NCBI GenBank assembly: GCA_027924585.1
Contig: BSBM01000609.1
Span: forward strand, 434,001 to 498,000
Length of the DNA: 64,000 bases
Source: Larix kaempferi
Taxonomy: Eukaryota; Streptophyta; Pinopsida; Pinales; Pinaceae
Direction of reading: 5' to 3'
Part shown: positions 24,677-36,824 of the stretch, in pieces
Position numbering within the stretch: the first letter of the stretch is position 1
Layout: each line of letters starts with the position of its first letter
Notes under the pieces: model-generated
The model's database searches: none
Told to the model about the DNA's origin: nothing
What the model saw: the letters and a program-made list of their open reading frames with translations, nothing else
Translations under genes and position numbers: made by a program

Positions 24677-26223
24677 TGTCATGTCCCAAATTTTTGACAA
24701 GGTCTATGTCACTAGGTCATAAGCATTAAAATATTTAATTAATGATGCCAATAGTACTAGGAAAAGAATTAAATTATTCGAAGGGATTAACTTTGGTTTG
24801 GAGGCATGTAATTAATTAAATTCCAGAATATGCACTTTGGAATAATTAATTAGTTGGTTTGATTAATTTTGTTTCTAATTACTAATATTTGGATTAGAAA
24901 TAATGAGCTAAGCTAAGGAGGACGAATTAGAGAGGCCAAGTTGACCAACGAGGATGGAAATTGCTAAAAATGGTCAAAAACATGCTACAAGCAGCAAATC
25001 AGGATAAAATCAGGAAAACCGGGATAAAGCAAGAAAGCAGGATAAACCAAGAAACCTGATAAAGAAGGAAAGAAAGACAAAGCTAATCCAAAAGAAGGAA
25101 ATCCAATCCAACTCATGAGGATCCACTAGTGGAGATGACTTAGCCAAAAAGTCATTCATTCTATAAAAGAAAGAGAGAGAGCTCTATTCAGAACTTTTGG
25201 CTTATTTTTTTATGAATTTGAGAGCAGTGAAGCTTCTCGTTATTGGAGAGATGTGCCTCTAATCTCAGTTAGGTGATGTTCCCCAATTGTTACCATTCTA
25301 CTCAGTTATGTTCCAATTGAAGATCCAGTTGAAAACCATTAAATTTTGCTGGTGTCGAAGACTCTTTTATGCAGGTTTTATGAAGACATATACATAAAAA
25401 TTCGTTCTCATATGAATTTTTGAAGGAACCATAGTGAATCCTTCCAATCAGAATTCCAATTCTTCTCTTCTTCTCTCTTCTATCTTCTCAAGAATGCTAT
25501 GGAATCAAGAGGTGATGAAGCCAATGATTCCCATGGATGTGATATGATGTAATAAATATAAATATTAATCTATGATATCAGTCATTACATTTATTATTGC
25601 AGAAGTCTGATATTTTCTTCAATCTCTCCAACCCCTCTAGAATTGCCTAGATTTTGACTAGTTTTCAAAATGCTTATGGTAGATGAATGAGAATAGATCC
25701 AAATGAGCTAATTTATATTCCATATGTTAGATAACATGTTTTATGATCCAATACATGTATGAGAAGAGGAATTCATGAGCCTTCCTTGCATGTTTGGAAG
25801 CTCCTGAATTTTACTAGTTGTGCAATTATCCTAGAATGCTAATTTACTCATCTTTTTTTAAATATTTCTCGGATATTTATTAAATTTTATGGAGTTATAT
25901 ATGAATGTATATTGACTGATATTTTATGTGGATTATCCTATCTGAGTCAGAAATACTCATTCCTAGCTTCTAGTTCAAGTTTAGACCAATATTAGTCTGC
26001 ATATACTAGGTGCCCAGAAGCATTGGAGTAGAGTTTAGATGGGGTGATATTGAAACATAAATTGCCCTAGTACTTTTTTCAAAGGTATTAAAATATATCA
26101 GATCCATCCGTAGCTTTTGATCCTACCCACCTCTAGTCAAACTAGCTTCCATAAAACTTGTTTTTTAATTGATTATGTGTAAAAGAAAGTTTTTGTATCA
26201 CTAATCCTAGTTGGTACATTATA
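24677..26223 (+). repeat. Element C 3' LTR, enlarged by an insertion
   Basis: Matches the 5' LTR at both ends, but is about 720 bp longer because of extra DNA at about 25341-26095. The left copy is continuous at this point (GAAGATCATATCC). It ends GGTACATTATA next to the duplication GATGA. Confidence 0.8.
25341..26095. other. Unidentified insertion in element C's 3' LTR
   Basis: About 750 bp absent from the 5' LTR. It starts around CCATTAAATTTTGCTGG and ends near AATATATCAGATCC. No long open frame, clear inverted termini or certain target duplication was found, so the class cannot be named. Confidence 0.5.
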
Positions 26224-26228
26224 GATGA

Positions 26229-26992
26229 TGTGACCCAAATACAAGAGCTTCTTCTAATAGAATGTTCATTTGCTAAGTTTGGCATAGTTGATTTTCTCTT
26301 AGGATCTGCAAAGTAATCTGAAGATGCTCTTCATGCTCTTCCTCATCTTTGAGATATAGCAAAATATCGTCCAAGAACACTACTACGAACTTGTCCATGA
26401 ATTCTTTAAACACACCATTTATCAGACACATGAATGTATTTGGGGCATTTGTCAGTCCGAAAGGAAATATTGTATATTCACAATGCTCGTACCTAGTTCT
26501 AAAAGTTGTTTTGTTGATGTCCTCTTCTTTTATGTGCACTTGGTGATACCCAGATCTCAAATCAATCTTGAAAAATACTTTTTCCCCTCTCAACTGATTA
26601 AAGAGATCATCAATCCTTAGTAGTGGATACTTGTTCTTGATTGTAGATTTCTTCGATTGTCTATAGTCCACACACAATCTTAGTGTTCCATATTTCTTTC
26701 TTACAAACAGAGCTGGCGTTCCCCATGGTGACACACTGGGCTATATATAACCCTTTTTTAATAACTCTTCCAGTTGCATCTACAATTCCCTTAGCTATGG
26801 GGTACTCATTTTGTAAGGATCTTTTGATGTTGGCACAACTCTAGGCACCAAATCAATTGTAAAGTCAATGTTTCTCTTTGGTGGTAACCCAGGTACATCT
26901 TGGAACACATCCTCAAATTCATTCAGTACTGGATGTTCATTTAGGCTTGGTTCATTTTCAGTTATCATTTCCTCCGCATGTATAGAATACAA
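26229..26992 (-). pseudogene. Element B reverse transcriptase
   Basis: - strand frames carry EFEDVFQDVPGLPPKRNIDF and PRVVPTSKDPYKMSTP (26795-26992). The polymerase core follows at 26273-26734: [55 protein letters not shown] and the catalytic box FLDDIL, where canonical Ty3/gypsy enzymes have YVDDIL or FLDDIL. A stop separates the two frames near 26740. The 3' part is cut at 26229 by element C. Confidence 0.9.
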
Positions 26993-27264
26993 CTAGCACC
27001 CCTTCCTGAAACATTTCTTCATCTACATGGCTGAAATTTGTCTTATGGAAATTGGTCTTGGGATGCCATTTATCTTAACTCTATTCTTGTTCTCATCCAT
27101 GCAAGTAATGATTTTTTATGACAGTCCAAAACTACAAAATGATTTTCCAACCAATCCATTCTATTCAACACACATCATTAGAGTCGAGGGGAATGATATC
27201 CAAATCAACATTGTTATGATACCCATTCATTTCCAAACAACACTCTTTAACATGGAAGTAATTT

Positions 27265-27798
27265 TCATTTTTTCATTCTGGTAGCCAATTGTACCATTCT
27301 ATGCTTAGGAAGCTTACTGATTACTAAATTGCACCTTTCAACCAGATTAGTACTTACATAATAGTAAGAAGCTCTAGAATCAATTAAAATTGAAATTGGT
27401 AAATCATTTATTTTACCTTCAATTTCAATCATTGCTGACTGGTGGTCTACTTGATGATTATACAAAGCTACGTATATGTGAGGAACACTTCTAGAAACAT
27501 CTCTCATTGTAGAAGCTTCTTGCACATTATACATACCAACACCTTTATTTTTCCTTTTAGGACAATTACTGAGGTAGTGGTCAACTCCACATTGCCAACA
27601 TTTAACCCAAAATGGTTTCTTTTGTCTTGCAGACTCAGTCACCCTTGATTCACCTTTCATATTTGATTGTTTGGAATAATTAAACATATCATGTTTAACA
27701 TCAAGAGGCTTAAACCCCTTTTTTCCTCTGGTCTTTCTTATCTTTTTGTTTACCCTTCCAAAATTTACGCACATCTTGTCTGCTTTTACCTTGCTCAT
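27265..27798 (-). pseudogene. Element B gag zinc knuckle and protease start
   Basis: The 177-codon - strand frame has a basic linker (NKKIRKTRGKKGFK), a zinc knuckle CWQCGVDHYLSNC (Cys-X2-Cys-X3-His-X4-Cys, the one-residue-short form common in plant gypsy gag), then the protease start ISILIDSRASYYYVS. The retropepsin active site is normally D-S/T-G-A; here Gly is replaced by Arg (DSRA), which should kill the enzyme. Confidence 0.8.
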
Positions 27799-27856
27799 AC
27801 AAACATTTAGCTTTTCTAATACATTCCTTCAAAGTGTGAGGTTCATCACAAGCTAT

Positions 27857-28735
27857 CTAGTCCTTATAGAATGATGGTGAACCACTGAGAAATCGTCGAA
27901 TCTTAACCTTTTCATCCTGAATAAATTCAACATAGCTTAGTAATTCTAGGAATATTTTCTCGTATTCTTCTATAGTCATGTTTCCTAGCCTGAGTCTGAA
28001 GAACTCTTGCATTTTCTTATCATAGTATTGCTCGGACAAGTATTAATGTTTGAAATACATTTGAAAACTCTTCCATGAAATTTTCCTCTCATCAAGATTT
28101 TCTACCTACTTCAGATGCTTCCCCCAAGTGTAAGCTTTTCCCTTAATATTACATATAGCAATACGAGCTTCTTTATTATCAGAAGAATAATGTAATTGCA
28201 AATATTTCTTCATTTCTAGAAGCCAAATATCAGCAATTTATCCAGATTTTTCCCCATCGAAAGTCAGAGGTTTAATTTTCCTGAGTTCACCCTGTAATGT
28301 ATTTCCATCGTGTTTTCTCTTATGATGCCTTATGGAATGAGTATCATGTTGGATTTCAGGCATCTCGTTCACATGATGACTTTCAACTATTTGATATTGG
28401 AAATGAAACCCCTTTTTTCCTTCATCTTTATCTCTAGAATGTTGATATCTATCAAGAAATTCTCTATTCATTTATTCCTCTTCTTCCATTCTTACAATGG
28501 AAGACACTTGTTACATCTAATTTTGTAATTGTACCAGATTTCGCATCACTTTTTGATTCATTTGATTTTGTTGTTCTAATCTATGTAAAAATTTTCCATT
28601 CCCAATTTGTATGTCCTTCAAGGTTTGGAACACTTCCATTGTTCCCATCTTAGTCTGATGACCATTGGATTTATTTCTTTGAACATCCATACCAACTTCC
28701 TCAACAAATTTGTATAGTGCAGGTTCTTCTACCAT
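27857..28735 (-). pseudogene. Element B gag
   Basis: Three - strand frames in gag order. 28517-28735 begins MVEEPALYKFVEEVG and has a coil-like LHRLEQQNQMNQKV. 28238-28471 ends KIKPLTFDGEKSG, the usual entry to the retrotransposon gag domain. 27857-28039 has EFFRLRLGNMTIEEYEKIF and YVEFIQDEKVKIRRFLSG, core gag motifs. Stops and shifts separate them. Confidence 0.75.
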
Positions 28736-28940
28736 CTTTTCAATACTGCTTGCCTAATTTACTGGCAATCTGCAAGTACAATGGCCTGAAAAATTATATT
28801 GTCACTAGCAATATGAGATATCATCCATGATTGTTAGTTCATATTATATTTCATATGCATATATATTTTATCTTTCAACATTCAAACATTGATTTCAAAG
28901 AAATAAAATGGAATCCCAAAGGTTGAAGAGCTGTAACCTC

Positions 28941-28953
28941 AACTCTGATACCA
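28941..28953 (-). other. Element B primer-binding site
   Basis: On the - strand TGGTATCAGAGTT, matching the initiator tRNA-Met site at 11 of 12 positions, directly inside the right LTR. It confirms that element B is read right to left. Confidence 0.85.
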
Positions 28954-28954
28954 A

Positions 28955-31601
28955 TAATAAAAGCATAAGCTTATATGCATTCTTATACAAGTGCATATTA
29001 AAATGCATATTAAATATAAGTAAATAGTGGAAAGTTAGACTATAAGGTTTGGAAGGAAACACTTCCATTTCTTTGTTATAAATACTTTCCTAAAAACTGC
29101 GCATCAAACCTTTTGTTGAGAACTACGCAGTAAAAAATTTTCACTAAGACCTGCATAGTAAGAAACTACCTACACAGTAAAAACCTACGCAGTAAGAACT
29201 ATCTGCACAGTAAATACTAACCTAAGGACTGCGCAATATGATTCACCAAGAATGAAATAAATGTAGTTATATCTATATGGATAGCTATTCTTCAAGTTAT
29301 GTAATGCCCATAATTTTCATTTCAACAAAACCCAAAATAGTCATTTAAACTTACTACGTAGTAAGTTCTTTGCAGTAAGAACTGCGCATTAAACATTAAC
29401 TGTGCAGTAAATACTAACTTAATACCTGTGCAGTAATCTTCACAAGAAAAATGGAACTAATGTGAATAAAGCTATATGCATAGCTAATCCTTAAGTTATG
29501 CAATTTTCCCAAAGTATTATCATAAAGAAAAACATTAATCCAACATATTTACTAAATTTACTGTGCGGTTAGAACTGTGCGATAAGAACTAAATCATAGG
29601 AGCTACACACTATGGTTCTCATCATTTATTTATGATAATAAGTACTAATATTTTTAGTGCATGGAATGCAATGACCAAATTCCTTAGTAATCCAAACCAT
29701 GGTATTTTTCTTGTTATCTTGTGGTTTTCAAAACAATAATACCAATTCATGCAAAGAATAATAAACTGGGTTGAATCTAAACTCAGACTTAATCATTTAA
29801 ACTTCTTTGGAATAAATAAATTCATCCCGTGGTTTTAAAATCCATAATACCATCCAATGCAAATTCCGCTTGTGGTTTTCAAAAACCACCATACCATCCA
29901 ATGCAAGGCACAATAAACAAGCCTTAGCATATGGTAATTGTTTATATTTTAACTATCAAACATAATGGGTCAACCCATCTTCAACATAAATATTTAAACT
30001 TCTTTAAATAATTATTTCAAACATTTCATTTATCTCTTTAGAAATTATTTTCTCCCATTTATATGAAAACTAAGAGTTAAACTCTTCAACATATTTTAAA
30101 ACACATTTTGTTTGAACTATGCAGTAACTTGTGATCACTATGGAAAATTGCTATGATAAATATTTAATCTCGACAAGCATCCAAATTATAGAGAAACTAT
30201 AATAAAAATTAATAGAATTTCAACTTAATTATCCATTCATAAACTTTCCTTCTCGCAATTATAAATTTTGATAAACATACTACACAGCAAAACTTGTACC
30301 CATTCCATCTACAAGAATTTTAAACAAGCAAAACATGAAATTATTCCTTGTATCCAAACTCAGAAAATTAAACAAGGAAAATCATGTAAATTTTTACCGA
30401 TCATCAATTAAATAACATCTTAGGAATTAAAACACCATTTCCAGGAATTGAAAACCTATTTGGAAAAATATTTGAAATGGGAAATTGGTTATGTGTGAGG
30501 CATGCTCCACCCAAATGTAGGAAATTTTGTTCATTATTCTTTCAACAAAACACCACCCCCGAGCTAAGACTCATGCATTCACCAGATGGACATCTCACTA
30601 GTCCCATAATTTCTCATGATTAAATTCTTGGCAATCAGGAAATTGACTTAAATTCAATTCCATTCCAAATAGTGCATTTCACCTCCTTGATTTCCTTCTG
30701 ACTACACAATAGTGATACACGTCACTTCCATCTGTGCTCAGAATTCCACCAATTTAGCTTCCTACACCATTTACGACTACACGGGTATAACTAAAGAAAA
30801 ATTGGTCTGACTACACAACAGTGAAAACACTTCACTATCATATGTGCTCATAATTCCACCAATTCAACTTCCTACACTGTTTTCCACTTCATTAGTACAT
30901 CCAAAGACAAATTGGTATGACTATACAATAGTGAAAACACATCATTGTCATCTATGCTCATAATTCCACCAAGACAGTTAGCTACACCATTAGCCACTTC
31001 ATTGGAACCTTATAGAGATAAATTGGATAGAGTTTCACCAGAAAAAATCCAACAATTGGTTTACAGACTCAGAAATTCATATCAAATTCCCTTCTCAGAC
31101 AATCATTCTCCTCTGTACAAACAGAATTCCCTCCTGCATGGGTTCTTTCTGAATGAATGAATCAATTTTCTTTTTGCATGCATTATTTTAATGCATTGCA
31201 AGAGGAAACCACGTGAGTTCTCTCATGAGCCACATTTTTATCTTTTTAATTAAAATTAAACATTTCTTAGTCACACTTAATCCCCTTTTTAAGTCATAAA
31301 ATAAATTTAAGTTAATAAAAAGGAATTTTTGGCTTAAATCATGACTTAAGGTAAACTTTAGGGACTTAAAGGTTTAATGGGGTCATAACATGGTTTTTCC
31401 CTTTAGTCATTCTAACCCCCTTATTGTCTCTAGTGAATAGATGAGTCCCTGATCTTTTCAGCGTACTGCCTCAACACAACTAGTTGTGGATTTTAATATT
31501 AATAATTGCAAAATATAATATGTTCATCCTTGTAGGCATTCATAGTTAGTATTTACATCTTGGCATCATCAGATTAGGGGTTTCAAACTAGGGGTGTTGC
31601 A
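28955..31601 (-). repeat. Element B 5' LTR (right copy)
   Basis: Uninterrupted LTR of about 2.65 kb, ending TGTTGCA on the + strand. It has the same GCAGTAA-type cluster (29120-29600) and three 110-bp units (30702-31031) as the left copy, and shares its terminal 330 bp with 12199-12533. Confidence 0.85.
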
Positions 31602-31619
31602 TTTTCCACCTTAAAAATC

Positions 31620-32350
31620 ATAATCAATATCTGATGAAATAAATTAAGAAGTTACATGATGACGAGATATCGCAAGAAGAAATGTTCAAGAACCTTAATA
31701 ATGATAAAAGGTTGTTGGAAAACAAGTTAGAGCAAATCCAAAAGGAGGCATGAAAGTTCTCATGAGTAAAAATCCAAGTTGTGGAAAAATGTACAAAAAA
31801 ATATCCAATCCAATTCACGGCTCAAGAAGATTCCCATCTAGTTGAAATACAAACATAAAGGGATGTTGGAGTACAAACAATGGGAACTCTAAGTGTACCT
31901 ACTAATAAAAGTTCATTAATTAAACAAACAACAACAAGGCATGAAGAAAATCATATTTCAGAATTAAACCAAGAAAACACTACAAGCATAATAAGGGAAA
32001 ATAATGTTATAAAAAATCCTTATCGACATCCAAATCATAAAAGAAAATATCTTAACAATCAGAGTATCAATATCCCTTAGGCTGGGAACAACTAAATTAC
32101 CATTTGAAAAATATTGATACCAATGCAATTAAGTCTCATGATAAAAATTCATCGTAAAATTGCATTGTTCCGCAAAGAATTGAATTAAGATGGTTTGATC
32201 CTTTTTTATTCGAAAATTTTGCTCCGCACTCAAAGTTTCATATTGTCTCGTATCATCGACTACGCTAGAATAGAGAATGATGTGATGACATTACAAGCAA
32301 GAGTAAAGACGTAAAAAAACCTCTTCATCAATATGCTTTGAGGACAAAAC
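31620..32350 (+). pseudogene. Element A coiled-coil ORF, right half
   Basis: Resumes the coiled coil interrupted at about 2400: KKLHDDEISQEEMFKNLNND, then RLLENKLEQIQKEA before a stop near 31752. Further frames give polar text (ISELNQENTTSIIRENNVIK) and a C-terminal block LRWFDPFLFENFAPHSKFHI with SYHRL. The end of the frame (KKPLHQYALRTKHF) abuts the polypurine tract. No reverse transcriptase or integrase is seen, so element A looks non-autonomous. Confidence 0.5.
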
Positions 32351-32356
32351 ATTTCT

Positions 32357-32370
32357 AAAGAGGAAGGCAA
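32357..32370 (+). other. Element A polypurine tract
   Basis: AAAGAGGAAGGCAA immediately before the LTR start TGTTATGAAC. Confidence 0.75.
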
Positions 32371-32603
32371 TGTTATGAACATAAATAACATTAATATAAC
32401 AGTAATAATAATAATAAAGAGACATATTAAAAAGATGTCTTATCAAAAAAAAAAAATGTATATATATATATATCAAGCCCTTAATTGTAATCGTATTAAT
32501 CTCATTCATATTATTATATATATGCTTTCTTATCCATTATGGATTACATTTACTTGTCCTATTCTTTCGGATGGTTCACGTGTATGAACCGGGGCGGTTC
32601 ACA
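32371..32603 (+). repeat. Element A 3' LTR
   Basis: A complete short LTR of about 233 bp, TGTTATGAAC to GGTTCACA, with a TCCATTATGGATTACATTTA block shared with positions 1-94. It holds a (TA)n run near 32460. The following AGAAT (32604-32608) would be the target duplication, but its partner is off the window. Confidence 0.75.
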
Positions 32604-33119
32604 AGAATAGGAAATTAATGTTATCCCCATTCCAATATACTTATAATTCAATATTCTTTTATGGATGTGAAGTATAGGGACAAATTATATCCCAACACAG
32701 TTGGAACCAGATCAAGCAAGTGCTAAAACACTTGATAACAAGTTCTCCAAGAGTAAAAAACAACACCATCTTGGATATACTCCTAGGTGAAAGATGACTA
32801 TATCTAATAGAGTTAAAGCACTGATAATACTAATTATGTACATAGGAAAATGATTATTGACATTTATAGTGATAGAATTATCATTATTATCAATCGATGT
32901 GAGCTAAGAAAAAGATGAAAACATGTCAAATGAAAACAACCATATTATGTAGACAATTTCAATAGACAATAAAAGTTACAGATAAAGAAGAGGTCAAATT
33001 GGTTTAATAGATATTGAGAATTGGTGATATATTACGAAGATCTAGTTAGACAAATAACAAAGTTACTTAAGAAAATGATGTAGCCTAAACGACAAAGTTC
33101 AAAGTAAAGTCAACAAGAC

Positions 33120-33565
33120 AATGAACACTTGATGTGAAAAAAAATAACATAAATCAAATTAAATAGACAAATCAATTATTTAAATCTTACCAATACATAA
33201 CATTATATAAGTCAAATCAAATTGAATAAACAAGTCATTACTTAAATCTTGTCATTACATAATGTAAATCAAGTTGAATAGACAAGTCAATTATTTAAAT
33301 CTTACCATTACATAACATTACATAATGCAAATCAAGTTAAATCAAATTAAATAAACAAATCAATTACTTAAATCTTATCATTACATAATGTAAATCAAGT
33401 TAAATAGACAAATCAATTATTTAAATCTTACCATTACATAACATTACATAATGCAAATCAAATTGAATAGACAAGTCAATTATTTAAATCTTACCATTAC
33501 ATAACATTATATCATGCCAATCAAGTTGAATAAACAAATCAATTATTTAAATCTTATAGAGAAGT
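33120..33565. repeat. AT-rich tandem array, about 60-70-bp units
   Basis: Six to seven degenerate units of TCAATTATTTAAATCTTACC, CATTACATAACATTA and AAATCAAGTTGAATAGACAA, alternating in longer and shorter forms. 32610-33120 before it is AT-rich without a gene. Confidence 0.85.
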
Positions 33566-33801
33566 CATCTCTTGAAAAAAACTCCCTACTCAAAGATTAG
33601 AGAATCAAAGAGGGATTGTGTGGTGTGTACTCATGCTTATAAACCAGGCTTATGATTTGGAGGAGTTCTTATAGAGAATAATCCTAGGATTTGGAGGAGT
33701 TCTTATAGAGAATAACCCTGCCATATATTCTGAGTCCGAGAAGATAAAAGAGCATGAAAATAAATTATTTAACTTGTAATGCAAAAGTATACCATTACAC
33801 T

Positions 33802-34215
33802 ACAATTTCTTTAATTTATTTAAATTATAAAAAAAATATAAACGATGCTATCCCCTTTAACCATTTATTGCTTATAATTTTATATTTAGTAAATCGTATA
33901 AACATTTTTAATTTAAAACTCCATTTATTTTCCTAAACTCTAATCGTTTTGAAAAGTCCTTACTCTAAATTTGTTTTATTCTAACGTGGACAATTTCTTT
34001 AATTTATTTAAATTATAAAAAAAATATAAACGATACTATCCCTTTTAACCATTTATTGCTTATAATTTTAACCATTTATTGCTTATAATTTTATATTTTA
34101 TAATTTTATATTTAGTAAATCGTATAAACATTTTTAATTTAAAACTCCATTTATTTTCCGAAACTCTAATCGTTTTGAAAAGGCCTTACTCTAAATTTGT
34201 TTTATTCTAACGTGG
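33802..34215. repeat. Tandem duplication of about 188 bp
   Basis: Two copies starting ACAATTTCTTTAATTTATTT at 33802 and 33990, both ending TTTGTTTTATTCTAACGTGG. The second copy has an extra internal tandem of ACCATTTATTGCTTATAATT. A decayed third part follows to about 34345. Confidence 0.85.
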
Positions 34216-34799
34216 AGGTTGGTGGATATGATCATTTTGAGAAATCCTTAGTCTAATTTTGTTTTATTCTAAAGTAGATGTGGGTGGATCTAATCATTTT
34301 GAAAAATCCTCTTTAATTTTGTTTTATTATAACGTGGATGTTGGTGGTTTTAATTTATTCAAACGTGGATGTTGGATGGAAGGAACTTCCACTAGGATTC
34401 ATCCATGTTTAATGCCATTTCAGTAAAATAAATAATGCGCATACACTTAATATAATAGTGGAATTACCATATGTTTTGAATTTATTTAAGGTTGGGATTT
34501 TATATATTAGTGTAAGAAAAGAGTTACAACATTATTTGCCTAGTTTTCTTTCCCAACGAAGAAGGTTCGAGATTAATATTAAATATGAAATAGTAATTAG
34601 TAATTAATTAGGTTTAATGATTAAGAACATGTGTTATCTTTTAAAAGGTCATTCGTTCAAATCTAGAGGGGTAGGGTATGTGTACCTTTGTAAATTTTAG
34701 CAATTACATGGTTTCCTAGAGGGGTCCAAGTTTATCCTATAAACAAGGGATCTCATACACCAAATTAGGTGTTTGGCTTGGTCGTGACCTTAAAAATAA

Positions 34800-34800
<1 letters not shown>

Positions 34801-34841
<41 letters not shown>
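34801..34841. repeat. (TTA)n microsatellite
   Basis: About 13 uninterrupted TTA units. Confidence 0.95.
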
Positions 34842-36814
34842 AACTAGAAACCTAATGTCCATGTAGATATAGTTCTTTCAAAAACAAAAAAGTATTGTCT
34901 TTATCAATTTGTTTAATTGTATTAAATATATGCATAACTTGTTTACAAAAATAGAGGGTGTGGGATCTAGCTTTGGCCCTCTACCTTGACACTAGAAAAT
35001 TAGGGGATTTAAAGAGACCCTTGCAAGTAACAAATTGAAAAAACAAAAACTAGGAGAACTTGCTTGCATGGGACTCTAAATTAATGATAATTTCCAAAGC
35101 CCGAGTCGAGGATGATGAAATCAAGCTGGGAGTGTTGTTGGTTATCTTTAGTAGGCTACTTGTTGGGCCCTTTCCCTTTAGGGTCAATGTCTTCCTCAAT
35201 TATGACTACTTTTAGTCCCCAATGGACCCTGATAAGGGCATAATATTTAGCTTCCAAATTCCAATTAAATTCTCGTTATGTCTACATTATGATGTGTATC
35301 TCTTTCCTCCATAGCCTATGCGATTGGGGATTTTACATGCAAATAAAGATCAGTCATTTTGGATACTTTTGTGTCCCTACTCCTAGAAATCTAATGTTAG
35401 GCATCCATTGTAAAGCCTCCATATTTACCTTTTCAGTGGGGTCATCCTTCTTTTTTGTGATTCCTTTCTTCTCCAAGCTATTCCCCACCTCTTCCACCCA
35501 TTTCTCTTTTCCACCCAAAAGTAAGGGAGACATAAATAAATCTCCTTCCGTCTTTTTTGTAATTCCTTTCTTCTCCAAGCTATTCATATTTTCTTTGATT
35601 GCCTAGAGTGGTCGAGAGAGTGTTGATTTATGGTAATCTTTTCCTGCTTCTAGTTAATTGGGATGTTGCTAAAATTTCTAGGTTGGCCTTTCCTTAACAA
35701 TCTATTGATGCCTTCTACATCTTCTTGGAGCAGAGATTTCCCTTTCCTATCTATAGGATGGGGAATTCCCTCCCTAACATGACTACGTCCTCACGCCACG
35801 AATTGAACTAGACAGAACCCTTTCTAGCTAACACCAACACCATCCTTCGCTAAGACCTCCATACCCAATTTGTTGCCAAATCGGATATATCGCCCAAGCC
35901 AACACCCAAACGAAGTGTTGAGAGAACCCTGGACTCAACGAATAAAACCTAGAGATCACATGGAGGAGTTGTGGATCAATAAGAAGAAAATACCATAATA
36001 AGAACAAAACTTCTCTGTATATCATGTTGTCGACATATCTCCATCTTTTGCAAACGGGAAAAACCACGAGCTTTCATCATCACAAAAATCGACGGACTAA
36101 TTAACCACTTATTCCTCATATTATCGAGATGTGAGTTTGATAAGAAACCATCATTACCAAAAGTAATTATGTTGTTTAAGATCTTTACAGGCCAAACGAA
36201 TACAACCATTGCTTACCTCTCAAACTTACCACCCACTTAAACGTTAAATTATTTGCATGGTATGCACATGTTGTGTGCCACCTCTAACCCTCGATCCCTC
36301 GATGTATCATTAATATCGAATGCTATCATTGTTGTGAACACTTCCCTATCACCCATGCGAATAAATACTTATATTAATTAAAATTTAATTTGCAAAAATA
36401 ATTATATTAACTTTATTCCAAATTTTAAAATTTTACGTAACCATGATAACTCCTAAAATAATTTTTAAATTAAATATTCAAATTCTATTTTTTCTTTCAA
36501 AACTTATTTACCTTAATATCAAACTATACATTCTACACTTTACAAGTTACATATTGTTTTGAATTCTAAATGAGGGAAACCGTCATATTATGTCTCTAAC
36601 TTATGATTTTTTTTAACACTTTAATTTAACTTCCAAATGATTGCGTCTTGGATAATGCCAATCACATCAAAATTGGTTAAAAGAGTCCATTCTATTTCCT
36701 TAGATGAACTATTTGAACTATTTGAAAGAGTCCATTCTATTTCCTTAGATGAACTAAAGAGATGAGTGATAAAATATTATATGTATCAGTGTTTATAATA
36801 TATTTTTTACTTGG
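34842..36814. other. Region without a recognised gene
   Basis: Two - strand frames (35354-35587 with a duplicated NSLEKKGITKK segment, and 35976-36209) read like decayed coding DNA but match nothing I know. The duplicated 30-bp TTCCTTTCTTCTCCAAGC segment lies at about 35460 and 35563. A 40-bp direct repeat with AGTCCATTCTATTTCC is at about 36687 and 36726. Confidence 0.35.
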
Positions 36815-36824
36815 AGGATCAAGG

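Larger units (their letters stand above)
14676..26223 (+). mobile_element. Element C: non-autonomous LTR retrotransposon
   Basis: Bounded by LTRs 14676-15500 and 24677-26223 and flanked by the 5-bp duplication GATGA (14671-14675 and 26224-26228). It has a primer-binding site at 15504 and a polypurine tract at 24661. It is inserted within the codons for GHI-ISEEG of element B's polyprotein. The internal 9.2 kb holds a gag-sized reading frame and a coiled-coil-rich second frame, but I see no protease, reverse transcriptase, RNase H or integrase motif belonging to it. The LTRs agree at about 95% by eye over the first 330 bases, so C is younger than B. It must have depended on another element's enzymes. 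Confidence 0.8.
2440..31601 (-). mobile_element. Element B: Ty3/gypsy chromovirus, nested and decayed
   Basis: A - strand LTR retrotransposon. Reading from right to left it has a 5' LTR (28955-31601), primer-binding site, gag, zinc knuckle, protease, reverse transcriptase, [insertion C], RNase H, integrase, chromodomain-like tail, polypurine tract and 3' LTR (2440-12533, itself interrupted). The order PR-RT-RH-IN with a chromodomain-like C terminus places it among the chromoviruses. Without insertions it would be about 10 kb; with them it spans 29 kb. All frames contain stops. The left boundary is approximate, because the LTR edges differ at their start, and no clear target duplication was found. 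It interrupts element A. Confidence 0.8.

Noticed and set aside
33120-33565. CRISPR-like array
   Set aside because: Units are degenerate AT-rich tandem copies with no unique spacers, in a plant-type nuclear context.
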